From contig CAZLGQ010000003.1 of NCBI GenBank assembly GCA_964559575.1, positions 1 to 38,670 of the forward strand: 38,670 bases of DNA, written 5' to 3'. The stretch comes from SKVL01 sp964559575 (GTDB lineage: Bacteria; Patescibacteriota; Minisyncoccia; Phycocordibacterales; CSBR16-193). The position numbers and the translations under genes were made by a program. Below the pieces are notes generated by a model. That model searched no databases and was not told where the DNA came from. It worked only from the letters and a program-made list of their open reading frames with translations. Below, in pieces: positions 1-8,615 of the stretch. Numbering within the stretch: position 1 is the stretch's first letter; every line of letters starts with the position of its first letter.

Positions 1-231
1 ACCGACCAAAACCCCGATAGCCGGAGTAAGTTTTTCCACTCCCAACATCTGAACACCGAGATCTTGTACTATCCAAGCGGTGGTCAGACCGATAACACCC
101 GAAACAGCCACCATACCGGTAAAGTACCACGGTCTTATCTCAACATCTTTGTAAGATTGGCTGTATTTAACAAGCCCGACTACTCCTCTAAAAACTCCTC
201 CAATAAAACCTGCTAAGAAAAAGAATTCCAT
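1..231 (-). CDS. Partial membrane protein, unknown function
   Basis: An open frame of 77 codons starts at the ATG whose complement lies at 229-231 and runs off the left edge without a stop. The start of the protein reads MEFFFLAGFIGGVFRGVVG, a glycine-rich hydrophobic segment. A short polar stretch (KYSQSYKDVEIRPWYF) follows, then a second hydrophobic segment around residues 39-56. At least two membrane segments are therefore likely. It lies on the same strand as the ABC exporter and about 110 bases beyond that operon's last stop, so it could be its own unit or a distal operon member. I do not recognise the family. The C-terminus is outside the window. Confidence 0.55.
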   Translation of the reverse strand, partial: MEFFFLAGFIGGVFRGVVGLVKYSQSYKDVEIRPWYFTGMVAVSGVIGLTTAWIVQDLGVQMLGVEKLTPAIGVLVG

Positions 232-341
232 ATTATTTTTTATTTAAATAATAACTAAATCTACTTTTACTCTACAATAAAAGTTTTGGATGTGAAAGGT
301 ATAAAAAACCTCTTTATAAATAAAAGTAAAAAATAAATGGA

Positions 342-1580
342 TCACTCGTACTCTAAAGCCTCTACGGGATTTAGTTTGGAAGCTTTTTTAGCCGGATAAA
401 TTCCAAAAACCAATCCTACCAAAGCGGATATTCCCACTCCTAAAAAGGCGGAATTTATTGGAAAAACAAATTTCCAATCAAAATCAAAAAATTCGGAAAT
501 AATAACTGATCCGGATAAAGATATTAAAGCACCAAACACTATTCCCAAAACTCCCCCTAAAAGAGTTAGGATAACCGCTTCCCAAAGAAACTGTTTCTGT
601 ATGTCGGAGTTAGTAGCTCCGACTGCTTTTCTTAAACCTATTTCTTTTGTTCTTTCGGTAACGGAAACCAACATAATATTCATTATTCCAATACCTCCCA
701 CTAAAAGGGCTATGGAAACTATAAAAGATATAAATCCGGTTAAAATACCCATAACATTATTTATCTGACTTCTTAATCCCTGTTGAGTCATAACTGCAAA
801 GTTCTCCTCTCCCTCTTCAACGTTTCTTGTTTCTCTTAAAGTAGCTTTTATATCAAACTCAACTCTGTCAACGTTAGCGGGATCATCTGCGCGGATTATG
901 AAACGATCAAAATCACTACTTCCTAAAATGTAAGTTTGAGCTGAAGTGTGAGGGATAATAACCAGATCATCTACATTAAATATTCCTCTCTGTCCTATAG
1001 CCGGATAAACTCCCACTACACGAAAACGAACATCTCCAATATTTATACTCTCTCCTATGGCATCAGAGTGGCCAAATATTTCCTCTTTTACTCTTTTTCC
1101 TATAACCGCCACTCTTGATCTTGATCGTATATCATTTTCTATAAAATTAATTCCTTCTTCAGGTTTTATATTAAAAGTTTCACCAAAAAATTCCGATGAA
1201 GCACCAATGATCATGGAATCTCTGTACACCTCGTTTGATCTTCTGACAGAACCGGGGACTATAACAACCGGCATAATTCCTTCAAGGTTTGGAACATTGG
1301 CTTTTCTTTTCAAACCATCCAGGTCTCTTTGAGTTAAAGACTCTGCATAAAAAACATCCATCATATCACCTCCTTCCCCTGCTGTAGGAACAACGACAAC
1401 AGTACTTGCTCCCATGCTATCTATTTCGGAAATGATAAGATCGGTTGCACCACGACCCATGGACATAACGGCAATTATTGAAGCTACCCCGATCAAAATA
1501 CCCAAAATAGTCAAAAAAGATCTCATCTTATGCCTATGTATGGAGTTAAAAGATGTAATAATGGTGTACTTTAAATTCAT
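342..1580 (-). CDS. ABC exporter permease, MacB/YknZ (FtsX) type, copy 2
   Basis: 412 aa. It has the MacB-type layout: one N-terminal membrane segment after MNLKYTIITSFNSIHRHKMR, a large extracytoplasmic domain (about residues 45-275), then three C-terminal membrane segments from about residue 280. The last part carries the family-typical stretch with NIMLVSVTERTKEIGLRKAV, and the protein ends near YPAKKASKLNPVEALEYE. It is the fourth gene of the exporter operon, two bases after the other permease, so the two probably form a heterodimer. Known MacB/Ykn systems use ATP to drive a mechanical cycle that moves substrates outside the membrane; the substrate here is unknown. It shares a nearly identical DNA block with its neighbour (541-716), described as a finding. 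The stop codon is TGA. Confidence 0.9.
   Translation of the reverse strand: MNLKYTIITSFNSIHRHKMRSFLTILGILIGVASIIAVMSMGRGATDLIISEIDSMGASTVVVVPTAGEGGDMMDVFYAESLTQRDLDGLKRKANVPNLEGIMPVVIVPGSVRRSNEVYRDSMIIGASSEFFGETFNIKPEEGINFIENDIRSRSRVAVIGKRVKEEIFGHSDAIGESINIGDVRFRVVGVYPAIGQRGIFNVDDLVIIPHTSAQTYILGSSDFDRFIIRADDPANVDRVEFDIKATLRETRNVEEGEENFAVMTQQGLRSQINNVMGILTGFISFIVSIALLVGGIGIMNIMLVSVTERTKEIGLRKAVGATNSDIQKQFLWEAVILTLLGGVLGIVFGALISLSGSVIISEFFDFDWKFVFPINSAFLGVGISALVGLVFGIYPAKKASKLNPVEALEYE
541..716. repeat. Near-identical block shared by the two permease genes (copy A)
   Basis: Positions 541-716 match 1785-1960 at 175 of 176 bases; the one difference is 569 g versus 1813 a. The block encodes the region around NIMLVSVTERTKEIG and the following helix. 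Outside it the two genes diverge abruptly, with mismatches starting at the neighbouring bases. The sharp edges point to gene conversion rather than simple conservation. Confidence 0.9.
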
Positions 1581-1582
1581 AT

Positions 1583-2827
1583 TTATTTCTCATACTGAAG
1601 GGCTTCTATCGGATCTTTTTTAGCGGCTTGGCGAGCCGGATAGAGTCCAAAGACCAAACCAACCAAAGCCGACATTCCAACCCCTATAAATACAGCTTCT
1701 ACCGGAAAGACAAAAGGCCAATTAAAAGCCAGAAGTTCAGAAAGAACCATACTTGCTATAAAGGATATAGATCCTCCTATTATAATTCCCAAAACTCCCC
1801 CTAAAAGAGTTAAGATAACCGCTTCCCAAAGAAACTGTTTCTGTATGTCGGAGTTAGTAGCTCCGACTGCTTTTCTTAAACCTATTTCTTTTGTTCTTTC
1901 GGTAACGGAAACCAACATAATATTCATTATTCCAATACCTCCCACTAAAAGGGCTATGGACACTACAAATATTAAGAAAACATTAAGAATGTTCATAATA
2001 TCCTCCACCAACTCTCTTAAACCCTCTTGAGTCAAAACAGAAAAATCATCATCCCCACCGGGTTCAATGTTTCTGGTTTCTCTTAAAGTAGCCTTGATAT
2101 CGGAAACGGCTCTGTTTATGTTCTCGGTGCTATCTATTTTTATCCAAAATTCCTCATACTCATCATTACCTAAAATATATCTTTGAGCGGTTGTGTAAGG
2201 AATTAACACAAAGTTATCCATATTCACAGGACCAACCTGTCCTCTTTCGTCATAAACTCCAACAACTCTAAAACGAACATTGGAAACAATAATTCTTTCT
2301 CCTATGGGATCATTTTGATCAAAAAGTTCTTTTTTAACTTCCGATCCTATTACTGCCACTTTCTCACTGTTGTTTATGTCAACATCGGTAAAATTAAAAC
2401 CATTAACCGGTAACATATTATAGGTTTCAGTAAAAAAATCCGCCTTTCCGCCGGTTACCAAAGCTCGGTTATACACTTCACCTCTGTAACTTACTCCTCC
2501 GGGAACAACAACCAAAGGCATTACTCCTTCTAAATTAGGAACATTAGCGGGAGTTCGTAGAGCTTCCAGATCTCTTTGGGTTAACATATCGGTAAAAAAG
2601 AAATCCATCATCATAGACCCTTCTACCTGACCGGGAAAAACCACTACCATGTTAGTACCCATCTCATCTATTTCGCTAACTATCAGTTTGGTAGCACCTT
2701 CTCCAATTGACATTATGGCAATAATGGCGGTAACTCCGATGGTTATTCCTAAAATAGTTAAAAAAGAACGGACCTTATGAGCCGAAATACTGTTAAATGC
2801 CGACAGTATGAAAAATTTTAATTTCAT
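1583..2827 (-). CDS. ABC exporter permease, MacB/YknZ (FtsX) type, copy 1
   Basis: 414 aa, with the same topology as the permease that follows: N-terminal membrane helix (about residues 18-40), a MacB periplasmic-core-like domain, and three C-terminal helices. The conserved stretch NIMLVSVTERTKEIGLRKAV lies just after the second helix. The N-terminal and middle regions have clearly diverged from the second copy, but the C-terminal region is locally almost identical in DNA. It begins 6 bases after the ATPase gene. No outer-membrane channel gene is in the window, consistent with a monoderm-like or CPR envelope in which adaptor plus permease act without TolC. Substrate unknown; lipids, peptides and antibiotics are known substrates of the family. 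Confidence 0.9.
   Translation of the reverse strand: MKLKFFILSAFNSISAHKVRSFLTILGITIGVTAIIAIMSIGEGATKLIVSEIDEMGTNMVVVFPGQVEGSMMMDFFFTDMLTQRDLEALRTPANVPNLEGVMPLVVVPGGVSYRGEVYNRALVTGGKADFFTETYNMLPVNGFNFTDVDINNSEKVAVIGSEVKKELFDQNDPIGERIIVSNVRFRVVGVYDERGQVGPVNMDNFVLIPYTTAQRYILGNDEYEEFWIKIDSTENINRAVSDIKATLRETRNIEPGGDDDFSVLTQEGLRELVEDIMNILNVFLIFVVSIALLVGGIGIMNIMLVSVTERTKEIGLRKAVGATNSDIQKQFLWEAVILTLLGGVLGIIIGGSISFIASMVLSELLAFNWPFVFPVEAVFIGVGMSALVGLVFGLYPARQAAKKDPIEALQYEK
1785..1960. repeat. Near-identical block shared by the two permease genes (copy B)
   Basis: Partner of the block at 541-716, in direct orientation, offset by 1244 bases, which is about one permease gene length. It could support recombination that deletes or fuses the permeases. 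Confidence 0.9.
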
Positions 2828-2833
2828 AAAAAC

Positions 2834-3523
2834 CTAAGATGATCCCAAAAGCTTATCGCTTTCAACTTTACCGTCTTGTATCTTTATTTCTCTTTCGGCA
2901 AAACCTGCTGTGTACTCATCATGAGTTATCAATACTACAGTATGCCCTAATTCACTATGTAATCTTTGTAAGGTTTTCATTACTTCACCTCCGGAAACGG
3001 AGTCCAAGTTACCTGTGGGTTCATCAGCAAATATTAAGTTTGGCTTATTCACCAAAGCTCTGGCTATAGCCACTCTCTGTTTCTCTCCACCGGATAGTTT
3101 AAGAGCTTGGTAATCAGTCCTATGATCCAAACCGACCATTTTAATGGCTTGTTTTATATCGGTATCCCATTCAGCTTCCGAACTTTGGGAGTATAGAAGG
3201 GGTAAACGCACATTTTCATAAACAGTAGATCTTCCCAAAAGATTAAAGGATTGAAAAACAAATCCCATCTCTTTATTCCTTATATTAGCTATCTCTTCTT
3301 CGGTATAATCTTTAAACTCCTTACCTTGAAAACGATAGATACCGGAAGTCGGTGTAGCAAGAAAACCTAAAATATGAAGAACTGTGGACTTTCCGGATCC
3401 TGAAGGTCCGCGAATAGAAACAAACTCTCCTTTTTTTATAGAAAAAGACATACCACGCAAAACCTCCGTAACTACATCGCCGGTATAAAATGATTTATAT
3501 AGATTTTCAACCTCTATTAACAT
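2834..3523 (-). CDS. ABC exporter ATP-binding protein, MacB/LolD type
   Basis: 229 aa, the usual length for a stand-alone LolD/YknY-like ATPase. Visible motifs are Walker A GPSGSGKST (residues 39-47), Q-loop Gln about 91 (FVFQSFNLL), signature LSGGEKQR (143-150), Walker B LIFADEP (163-169) followed by TGNLD, and the H-loop His about 201 (LITHDEY). All catalytic elements are intact. The gene sits between the adaptor (7 bases or less upstream) and the first permease (6 bases downstream), so it is the motor of this exporter. The TGNLDS sequence after Walker B is typical of the MacB/LolD branch rather than importers. Confidence 0.95.
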   Translation of the reverse strand: MLIEVENLYKSFYTGDVVTEVLRGMSFSIKKGEFVSIRGPSGSGKSTVLHILGFLATPTSGIYRFQGKEFKDYTEEEIANIRNKEMGFVFQSFNLLGRSTVYENVRLPLLYSQSSEAEWDTDIKQAIKMVGLDHRTDYQALKLSGGEKQRVAIARALVNKPNLIFADEPTGNLDSVSGGEVMKTLQRLHSELGHTVVLITHDEYTAGFAEREIKIQDGKVESDKLLGSS

Positions 3524-3529
3524 GAAAAG

Positions 3530-5143
3530 TTATTCGGTTTCCTTCCTTAGAGCTTCAAGGTCGGCCTCATCTGCGTAAGTGATCACATCCTCTCCCGCTT
3601 CCAAGCCGGAGAGTATTTCTACCCATCCATCACTTCCACGCAAACCTCTTTCTACTTCGCGATACTCTAAAACTCCATTTTCTACCATCCGAACATAACT
3701 CTTGCCGTCTCTTTGGATTATCGCCCTTCCGGGAACAGATACTACTCCGCTTCTTTTAGATGTCATAATATCCAGATCCGCCGTCATTCCGGAACGGATA
3801 CGTTCATCATAATCGGTAAAGTCCAAAAGTGTCTTAAAAGAAGCTACCCCTTCACGATCAGTTGCGACTGTTGAAACATAAGCAACAGTAGCTTCAAAAT
3901 CCTCTCTGGGAAATGCATCAAATCTAGCCCTGGCAGTATCGCCAACAGATAAATTAGCTATGTCCACTTCCGGAATGTAAATATAGAGATGAGGGACACC
4001 TTCAGAGGAAAAAGAAAAGGCCGGAGAGCCGGGAGAAACTGCCTCGCCAACAGAAAGGTGTTTTTTATAAACAACTCCGTCTAAAGGAGCTCTTAAAACA
4101 GATTTATCTAAATTACTTAAGGCCAGATCAAGTGAGGCTTCAGCTCTTTCTACCAGTGCCTCTTGAGCTTTAACCTTTTCGGATCTGGCGCCTGAAACAG
4201 CAGACTCGAACTCAGATTTTGCTCGTTCATAAGAAAGTTCCGCTTCTTTTAAACCTCTTTCCAGATCTATTAATGTTTTCTCTTTATTATCTTTAACATT
4301 TTCATAAGTCTGTCTTAGTTTTGGATATGCAGAAGAATCTTTATTGGGAATTTCTACCACCCATTCCACATTAACATCACGAGCAAAGTTCTTTGGAAAG
4401 ATTATCTTAAGACCCAGATCACCTAAAGGTTGAGGTGTTATGGTAGAAACTCTTCCAAATCCATCTTCCTCCAGATCAGTTTTGTAACGAAAAGAATATC
4501 CACTGTCAGCCTGAGAACGATAAAGAGTTATTCTGTACTCACCTTCTTCCAAACCTCTAAAAACCCCACTTATAACAGGAGGTTCATAACTAAAAGTTGA
4601 TTCACGTTCACTTCCTGAAAGTTTGGCACGTAGATCATTGGTTAAAAGATCTTCTCTGGCATTTTCAACCTTTTTTTCTTCCACTTCTTTAGTATCAGAA
4701 AATTTTTCTTTGGTATTTTCAAAAGAAGTTCGTGCGTTTTCCTTTTTTAATTCCGCTGTTCTTAGATCTTCACCGGTTAAACCTGATGTTATTTCTTCCA
4801 GTCTTGCTTCTTCGGCTTTTAAATTGGCACGAGCACTTCTAACTTCAGAACTTTGGATCTCGGTATTTAGTCTTGCTATCGGATCTCCGGATTTTACAAA
4901 ATCTCCTTCGTTGATCAGTACTTCTCTAATAACACCGGAGACTTCAAAAGATAGATCTATCTCTTCTTCAGCTGAAACTCTGGCATTACCACTTACCTCT
5001 TCTGTTACATCTCTTTCTACTGCCTGTTCAAACTCAATACCGGTTCCATCTCCTCCTGATAGAATCCAAAATATTAAAACAACAACCAATAAAAAAGGTA
5101 TCCAGAAAATAGGTTTTTTAAGAGTTAAAATTAATTTATTCAT
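3530..5143 (-). CDS. Membrane fusion (adaptor) protein of ABC exporter, with coiled-coil insert
   Basis: 537 aa, longer than MacA/YknX (about 370-400). It has an N-terminal membrane anchor (about residues 12-28), a lipoyl/barrel-sandwich half (VSGVIREVLINEGDFVKSGD, about 68-87), a first coiled-coil strand (about 100-170), an inserted beta-rich segment (about 172-282), a second coiled-coil strand (about 284-345), the returning lipoyl half (LRAPLDGVVYKKHLSVGEAV), then beta-barrel and membrane-proximal domains. It heads the exporter operon. A TATTAT hexamer ends 7 bases before the ATG, which suggests a leaderless or nearly leaderless mRNA. The family links the permease to the outside and may contact substrate. 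The insert sits where the hairpin tip would be. Confidence 0.88.
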   Translation of the reverse strand: MNKLILTLKKPIFWIPFLLVVVLIFWILSGGDGTGIEFEQAVERDVTEEVSGNARVSAEEEIDLSFEVSGVIREVLINEGDFVKSGDPIARLNTEIQSSEVRSARANLKAEEARLEEITSGLTGEDLRTAELKKENARTSFENTKEKFSDTKEVEEKKVENAREDLLTNDLRAKLSGSERESTFSYEPPVISGVFRGLEEGEYRITLYRSQADSGYSFRYKTDLEEDGFGRVSTITPQPLGDLGLKIIFPKNFARDVNVEWVVEIPNKDSSAYPKLRQTYENVKDNKEKTLIDLERGLKEAELSYERAKSEFESAVSGARSEKVKAQEALVERAEASLDLALSNLDKSVLRAPLDGVVYKKHLSVGEAVSPGSPAFSFSSEGVPHLYIYIPEVDIANLSVGDTARARFDAFPREDFEATVAYVSTVATDREGVASFKTLLDFTDYDERIRSGMTADLDIMTSKRSGVVSVPGRAIIQRDGKSYVRMVENGVLEYREVERGLRGSDGWVEILSGLEAGEDVITYADEADLEALRKETE

Positions 5144-5222
5144 TAGATATATAATAACATTTTAAATATAAAAATATCCACATATAAATTATTTTTTCCG
5201 GATTATAGAGTAATTTAAGAAT

Positions 5223-6020
5223 TTAATTATTCCTTCTTTTTAGAAAGGTTAAAACTTCGGAATAGATCTTTCCGTTTAGCGAAACGATGCCATCTAAATT
5301 TCTAACTGAATCTTCACTATAAACAATATTTTTACCTTTAGTATCCATTATCAAGCCCCCGGCTTCCCTGAGAATAATATCTCCGGCACAGACATCCCAG
5401 AGACATGTTCTGTCGGTAGTGGTCATATACATATCCACCTTACCTTCTGCTATTAAAGTGAACTCTAATCCTATACTTCCGGTTGGAACTGTTCTATCTA
5501 TTTTAGCTACTTCAAAAAAACTTTTTATATCATCACCCAAGTGAGGTCCGTTAATCACAATATTAGCAGAATTAATATCTGATATATCTGAACATTTTAT
5601 AATTTTTGGCTTTTTATCCTTCTCTTTTTTAAAAGCACCCTTCCCCCTCAAAGCGTAATAAAAAACTTTCTTAACCGGAGCGTAAATAACACCCAATACC
5701 GGCTCACCTTTTTCTATTAAACCTATCATGACCGCAAAGTCATTAGATCTTTTAATAAACTCCATTGTTCCATCTAAAGGATCCACCACCCAACATCTAT
5801 CTTTATTTAAAAACTTTTTATCACCTTCCTCTCCCATAAAACCGTAGTTATAACTTTTGAGGTTCTCAAAGATAAAATCTTGAGCCTTTATATCAGCTTC
5901 GGTTACTAGAGTTCTATCTTCTTTTTCATAACTCTTAAAGTTACTACTGTAATAATCCATTATAATCTCACCGGCTTTCTCTGCTGAATTTAGAGCGCTT
6001 TTTAATTCTTCTGTTATCAT
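5223..6020 (-). CDS. Inositol monophosphatase-family phosphatase (CysQ/SuhB-like)
   Basis: 265 aa, the normal family length. The metal-binding motifs are present: VTEAD (about residues 39-43), GEEGD (about 63-67), VVDPLDGT (78-85) and LWDVCAGD (about 207-214). These supply the acidic ligands for the Mg/Li-sensitive phosphatase site. The family hydrolyses inositol-1-phosphate, fructose-1,6-bisphosphate or 3'-phosphoadenosine 5'-phosphate, and the sequence alone does not settle which. It is divergent from a flippase gene and close to glycan genes, so a sugar-phosphate role is possible; this is inference. A TATTAT hexamer lies close upstream of the ATG, again suggesting a very short leader. Confidence 0.88.
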   Translation of the reverse strand: MITEELKSALNSAEKAGEIIMDYYSSNFKSYEKEDRTLVTEADIKAQDFIFENLKSYNYGFMGEEGDKKFLNKDRCWVVDPLDGTMEFIKRSNDFAVMIGLIEKGEPVLGVIYAPVKKVFYYALRGKGAFKKEKDKKPKIIKCSDISDINSANIVINGPHLGDDIKSFFEVAKIDRTVPTGSIGLEFTLIAEGKVDMYMTTTDRTCLWDVCAGDIILREAGGLIMDTKGKNIVYSEDSVRNLDGIVSLNGKIYSEVLTFLKRRNN

Positions 6021-6159
6021 AAATTTTAAATAATAAAGTTATCTAATGTGAATCTGTTTTAATATAGTCTATAAAAATTACATTAACAAGAAAATATATT
6101 AACTTAAACGATATTTATTCCGGTAAACAAAATAATATTTAAATAACCAACAACACTTA

Positions 6160-6188
6160 ATGACTTAGAAGGTGTTTTGATTTACAAT
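6160..6188 (+). promoter_or_regulatory. Candidate promoter for the flippase gene
   Basis: ATGACT (6160-6165), a 17-base spacer and TACAAT (6183-6188) form a plausible sigma-70-type promoter. The predicted start near 6195 leaves a leader of about 10 bases before the ATG at 6205. Confidence 0.4.
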
Positions 6189-6204
6189 AAGTAGATAGCT
6201 TTTT

Positions 6205-7452
6205 ATGAAAAAAATAAAAAAAAGAATAGGAAAACTTCTTAGATGGAGTCAGAAGTATACAAAGACCGATATGATATATGTTGCCAGAGGAGGTTTCTGG
6301 CTTTCTGTTGGAAAGGTTTTTATCACTCTTGCATCTATAATCACCACCATAGCTTTTGCTAACCTTATTCCGGCAGAAACGTACGGAACATATCTCTTTA
6401 TTATCTCCACAGCGGGAATAGTGGGTATATCATCCTTACCGGGAATGGGATCAGCAATGATAAGAAGCGTAGCGAAAGGAAAAGAAGGCTCACTGGATAC
6501 CGCTTTTAAAACCAAATTCAAATGGGCTTTGATAGGTTCGGTTGTCTTTCTTTTAATGTCGGGTTGGTACTATGTTAACGAAAACATTATCTTATCTGTA
6601 GCTTTTTTAATTATAAGTCCTATTTTTCCTTTAAAGTTATCAAGTGGGGTGTTTGCCGGTTTTTGGAACGGTAAAAAAAGATTTGATAAAAAAACAATAC
6701 TTAGAGTATTAGTAGATGTTGCAATTGCCACATCTGTTATTATAACTCTCCTCCTAACTGATGATCTTTGGATAATTGTATTTATCTTTTTCTTCTCTAC
6801 GGCTACCGCTCAGTACCTGGCATACTTATACTCATCCAAAAGAAAAGATAATGAAGAAACCGATGAAGAAATGATACCTTATGGAAAAAATCTTACTCTT
6901 ATGAGTATTATAGACACCACAGCTTCACACTTAGATAAAATAATTATTTGGAAACTTTTAGGTCCGGCACAGGTTGCGGTTTACACACTTTCTATAAAAC
7001 CTATAAAAAAAGTTAAAGGCTTCCTTCCTATAAGTTCACTGGCGCTACCTAAACTTTCAGAAAACGGAATAAAAGATCAAAAAAGAAAGAAAAAAATATT
7101 ACGAAAAATATTAATGCTTTTTTTAGTAAGTGTTCCCTTTGCTGTTTTCTTATTCTTTTTTGGTCCCTTTATTTACAAAATAGTCTTTCCGGAATACATG
7201 GAATCAGTAAAGTTTTTTCAGGCAATGACTTTTTTAATAGCAATGCTTCCAACAACTATTCTTAAAACCGCATTGGTAGCCGAAAAGAAAACCAAATATT
7301 TATACATAACCAGAACAACGGTTCCTTTAATAAAGATTACTCTGTTTTTAATCCTGACACCTATCTACGGGATCTGGGGAGTAGTATCTACTCTTTTAAT
7401 AATATCTATTGTTTCAACTGTATTTAATCTATACTTTTTTTGGAAGATATAA
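6205..7452 (+). CDS. Polysaccharide/oligosaccharide flippase (Wzx/MOP superfamily)
   Basis: 415 aa with many hydrophobic helices and short charged loops. The N-terminal region (about residues 24-60) reads MIYVARGGFWLSVGKVFITL and continues into a second helix with NLIPAETYGTYLFI, which is typical of Wzx-like transporters. Up to 12 membrane segments can be drawn. Members flip lipid-linked glycans from the cytoplasmic to the outer face of the membrane. The convergent glycosyltransferase and the epimerase beyond it support a small surface-glycan locus. The last 29 bases overlap the end of the glycosyltransferase gene on the other strand. Substrate unknown. Confidence 0.82.
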   Translation: MKKIKKRIGKLLRWSQKYTKTDMIYVARGGFWLSVGKVFITLASIITTIAFANLIPAETYGTYLFIISTAGIVGISSLPGMGSAMIRSVAKGKEGSLDTAFKTKFKWALIGSVVFLLMSGWYYVNENIILSVAFLIISPIFPLKLSSGVFAGFWNGKKRFDKKTILRVLVDVAIATSVIITLLLTDDLWIIVFIFFFSTATAQYLAYLYSSKRKDNEETDEEMIPYGKNLTLMSIIDTTASHLDKIIIWKLLGPAQVAVYTLSIKPIKKVKGFLPISSLALPKLSENGIKDQKRKKKILRKILMLFLVSVPFAVFLFFFGPFIYKIVFPEYMESVKFFQAMTFLIAMLPTTILKTALVAEKKTKYLYITRTTVPLIKITLFLILTPIYGIWGVVSTLLIISIVSTVFNLYFFWKI

Positions 7453-8614
7453 TCGCTGTTTTACCATTTTTATAAATATACTCATATCCATTTACAGTTT
7501 GAGAAATACTAAAACGGTAAGATTCTTTTCTTGAAATATCATAGGCCTTTCTTTTCCAATTTTCTTTATCGGACAGTATGTTACTTAACTTATCTTTAAA
7601 CTCGTCACCTTTATTTACTTCAAAAAGAAAAGGTTCAAAATTAGAAATTACTTCAGGATTACCTCCGGTTTTTGATATTAAGATCGGAACTCCCGAAAAA
7701 AGAGCTTCCAGAGTAGTGATGGAAAGTCCTTCATAATGACTGGTTAAAACAAATACATCAAAACCTTTTAGTAGCCTTCCGGCATTTGAATACTCTCCTA
7801 TTAAAAAGAAACTGTCTTCAATATCTCCTTCTTTTATCATTTTTTTAAGATGATCATAATCCGGACCATCACCTATTACCAAACAGACAGCTTCAGGAAA
7901 ATTCTCTTTAATGCTCTTCCAGTTTTTTATTAAAAACTCATAGTTTTTCTGATACGCCAAACGGCCGATAGAACCAACAATAATCTTATCTTTAAAAACT
8001 CTGCCTGATACTTTCTCAATTTCCTCTCTAGCAAGATCTCTTTCTAAAAACAAAACCTCAGTTAAAGGAAGCCCGTTATAAACAACGATACCTTTTTTAC
8101 CAAGCCCTATATCTTTAGCACTCTGAAAATTCTCTTTACTTACAAAAACCTCTTTATCAACAAACAAAACGAAAAAACGAAAGATCAAACGATAAAAAAT
8201 TCTTTTTATCGTTGAAGTTTCATGTCTCTTATCAAGAAAAGACATTCCTCTATATGTAAAAACAACATAAGGCCTGTCTCTAAAAAGTAAAAAAGAACTT
8301 AATGCTCCCAAAAGAGCATTGGAACTGTTTATATGTAAAACATCAAATTTTTCTTTTTTTAAAAAGTCCTTTAATTCAAAAATAAATTTTATATTTTCAA
8401 AAACACTAAACGAACGTTTAAGATTTTTAAATCTTTTAGTGGGAATTCCCCATTTTTTACACTCATTAGATAAAAACTCTCCCTCACCAAAACCAACTTT
8501 TACATCATAGCCTCTTTTAATAAATTCACGAGAGAGATTCAAAACAGACATCTGAGCCCCTCCTACCTCCGCTAAAGTAACCAATATTAAAACCTTTTGT
8601 TTTTCTTTCTTCAT
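7424..8614 (-). CDS. Glycosyltransferase, GT-B fold, family 4-like
   Basis: 396 aa. The N-terminal acceptor domain opens with LVTLAEVGGAQMSVLNLSRE, the glycine-rich loop of GT4 enzymes. The C-terminal nucleotide-sugar domain carries VGSIGRLAYQKNYEFLI and the retaining-enzyme EX7E region EGLSITTLEALFSGVPILIS with GGNPEVI following. This predicts a retaining transferase using a nucleotide-activated sugar at the cytoplasmic membrane face. It starts one base after the epimerase stop, so the two are co-transcribed. Its 3' end overlaps the flippase gene by 29 bases tail to tail. Donor and acceptor cannot be told from the sequence. Confidence 0.88.
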   Translation of the reverse strand: MKKEKQKVLILVTLAEVGGAQMSVLNLSREFIKRGYDVKVGFGEGEFLSNECKKWGIPTKRFKNLKRSFSVFENIKFIFELKDFLKKEKFDVLHINSSNALLGALSSFLLFRDRPYVVFTYRGMSFLDKRHETSTIKRIFYRLIFRFFVLFVDKEVFVSKENFQSAKDIGLGKKGIVVYNGLPLTEVLFLERDLAREEIEKVSGRVFKDKIIVGSIGRLAYQKNYEFLIKNWKSIKENFPEAVCLVIGDGPDYDHLKKMIKEGDIEDSFFLIGEYSNAGRLLKGFDVFVLTSHYEGLSITTLEALFSGVPILISKTGGNPEVISNFEPFLFEVNKGDEFKDKLSNILSDKENWKRKAYDISRKESYRFSISQTVNGYEYIYKNGKTAIISSKKSID

Positions 8615-8615
8615 T

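Noticed and set aside
342..344. Recoding of TGA as glycine or tryptophan (as in some CPR lineages)
   Set aside because: The permease uses TGA as its natural end right after the conserved VEALEYE terminus, and no in-frame TGA interrupts any conserved gene here.
4623..5165. 180-codon plus-strand frame opposite the adaptor gene
   Set aside because: Shadow of the adaptor's coiled coil; Ser-rich antisense composition and no recognisable domain.
5175..5182. DnaA-box-like TATCCACA near the exporter promoter
   Set aside because: Single copy with one mismatch to the nine-base box, no cluster and no dnaA or dnaN nearby, so an origin is not supported.
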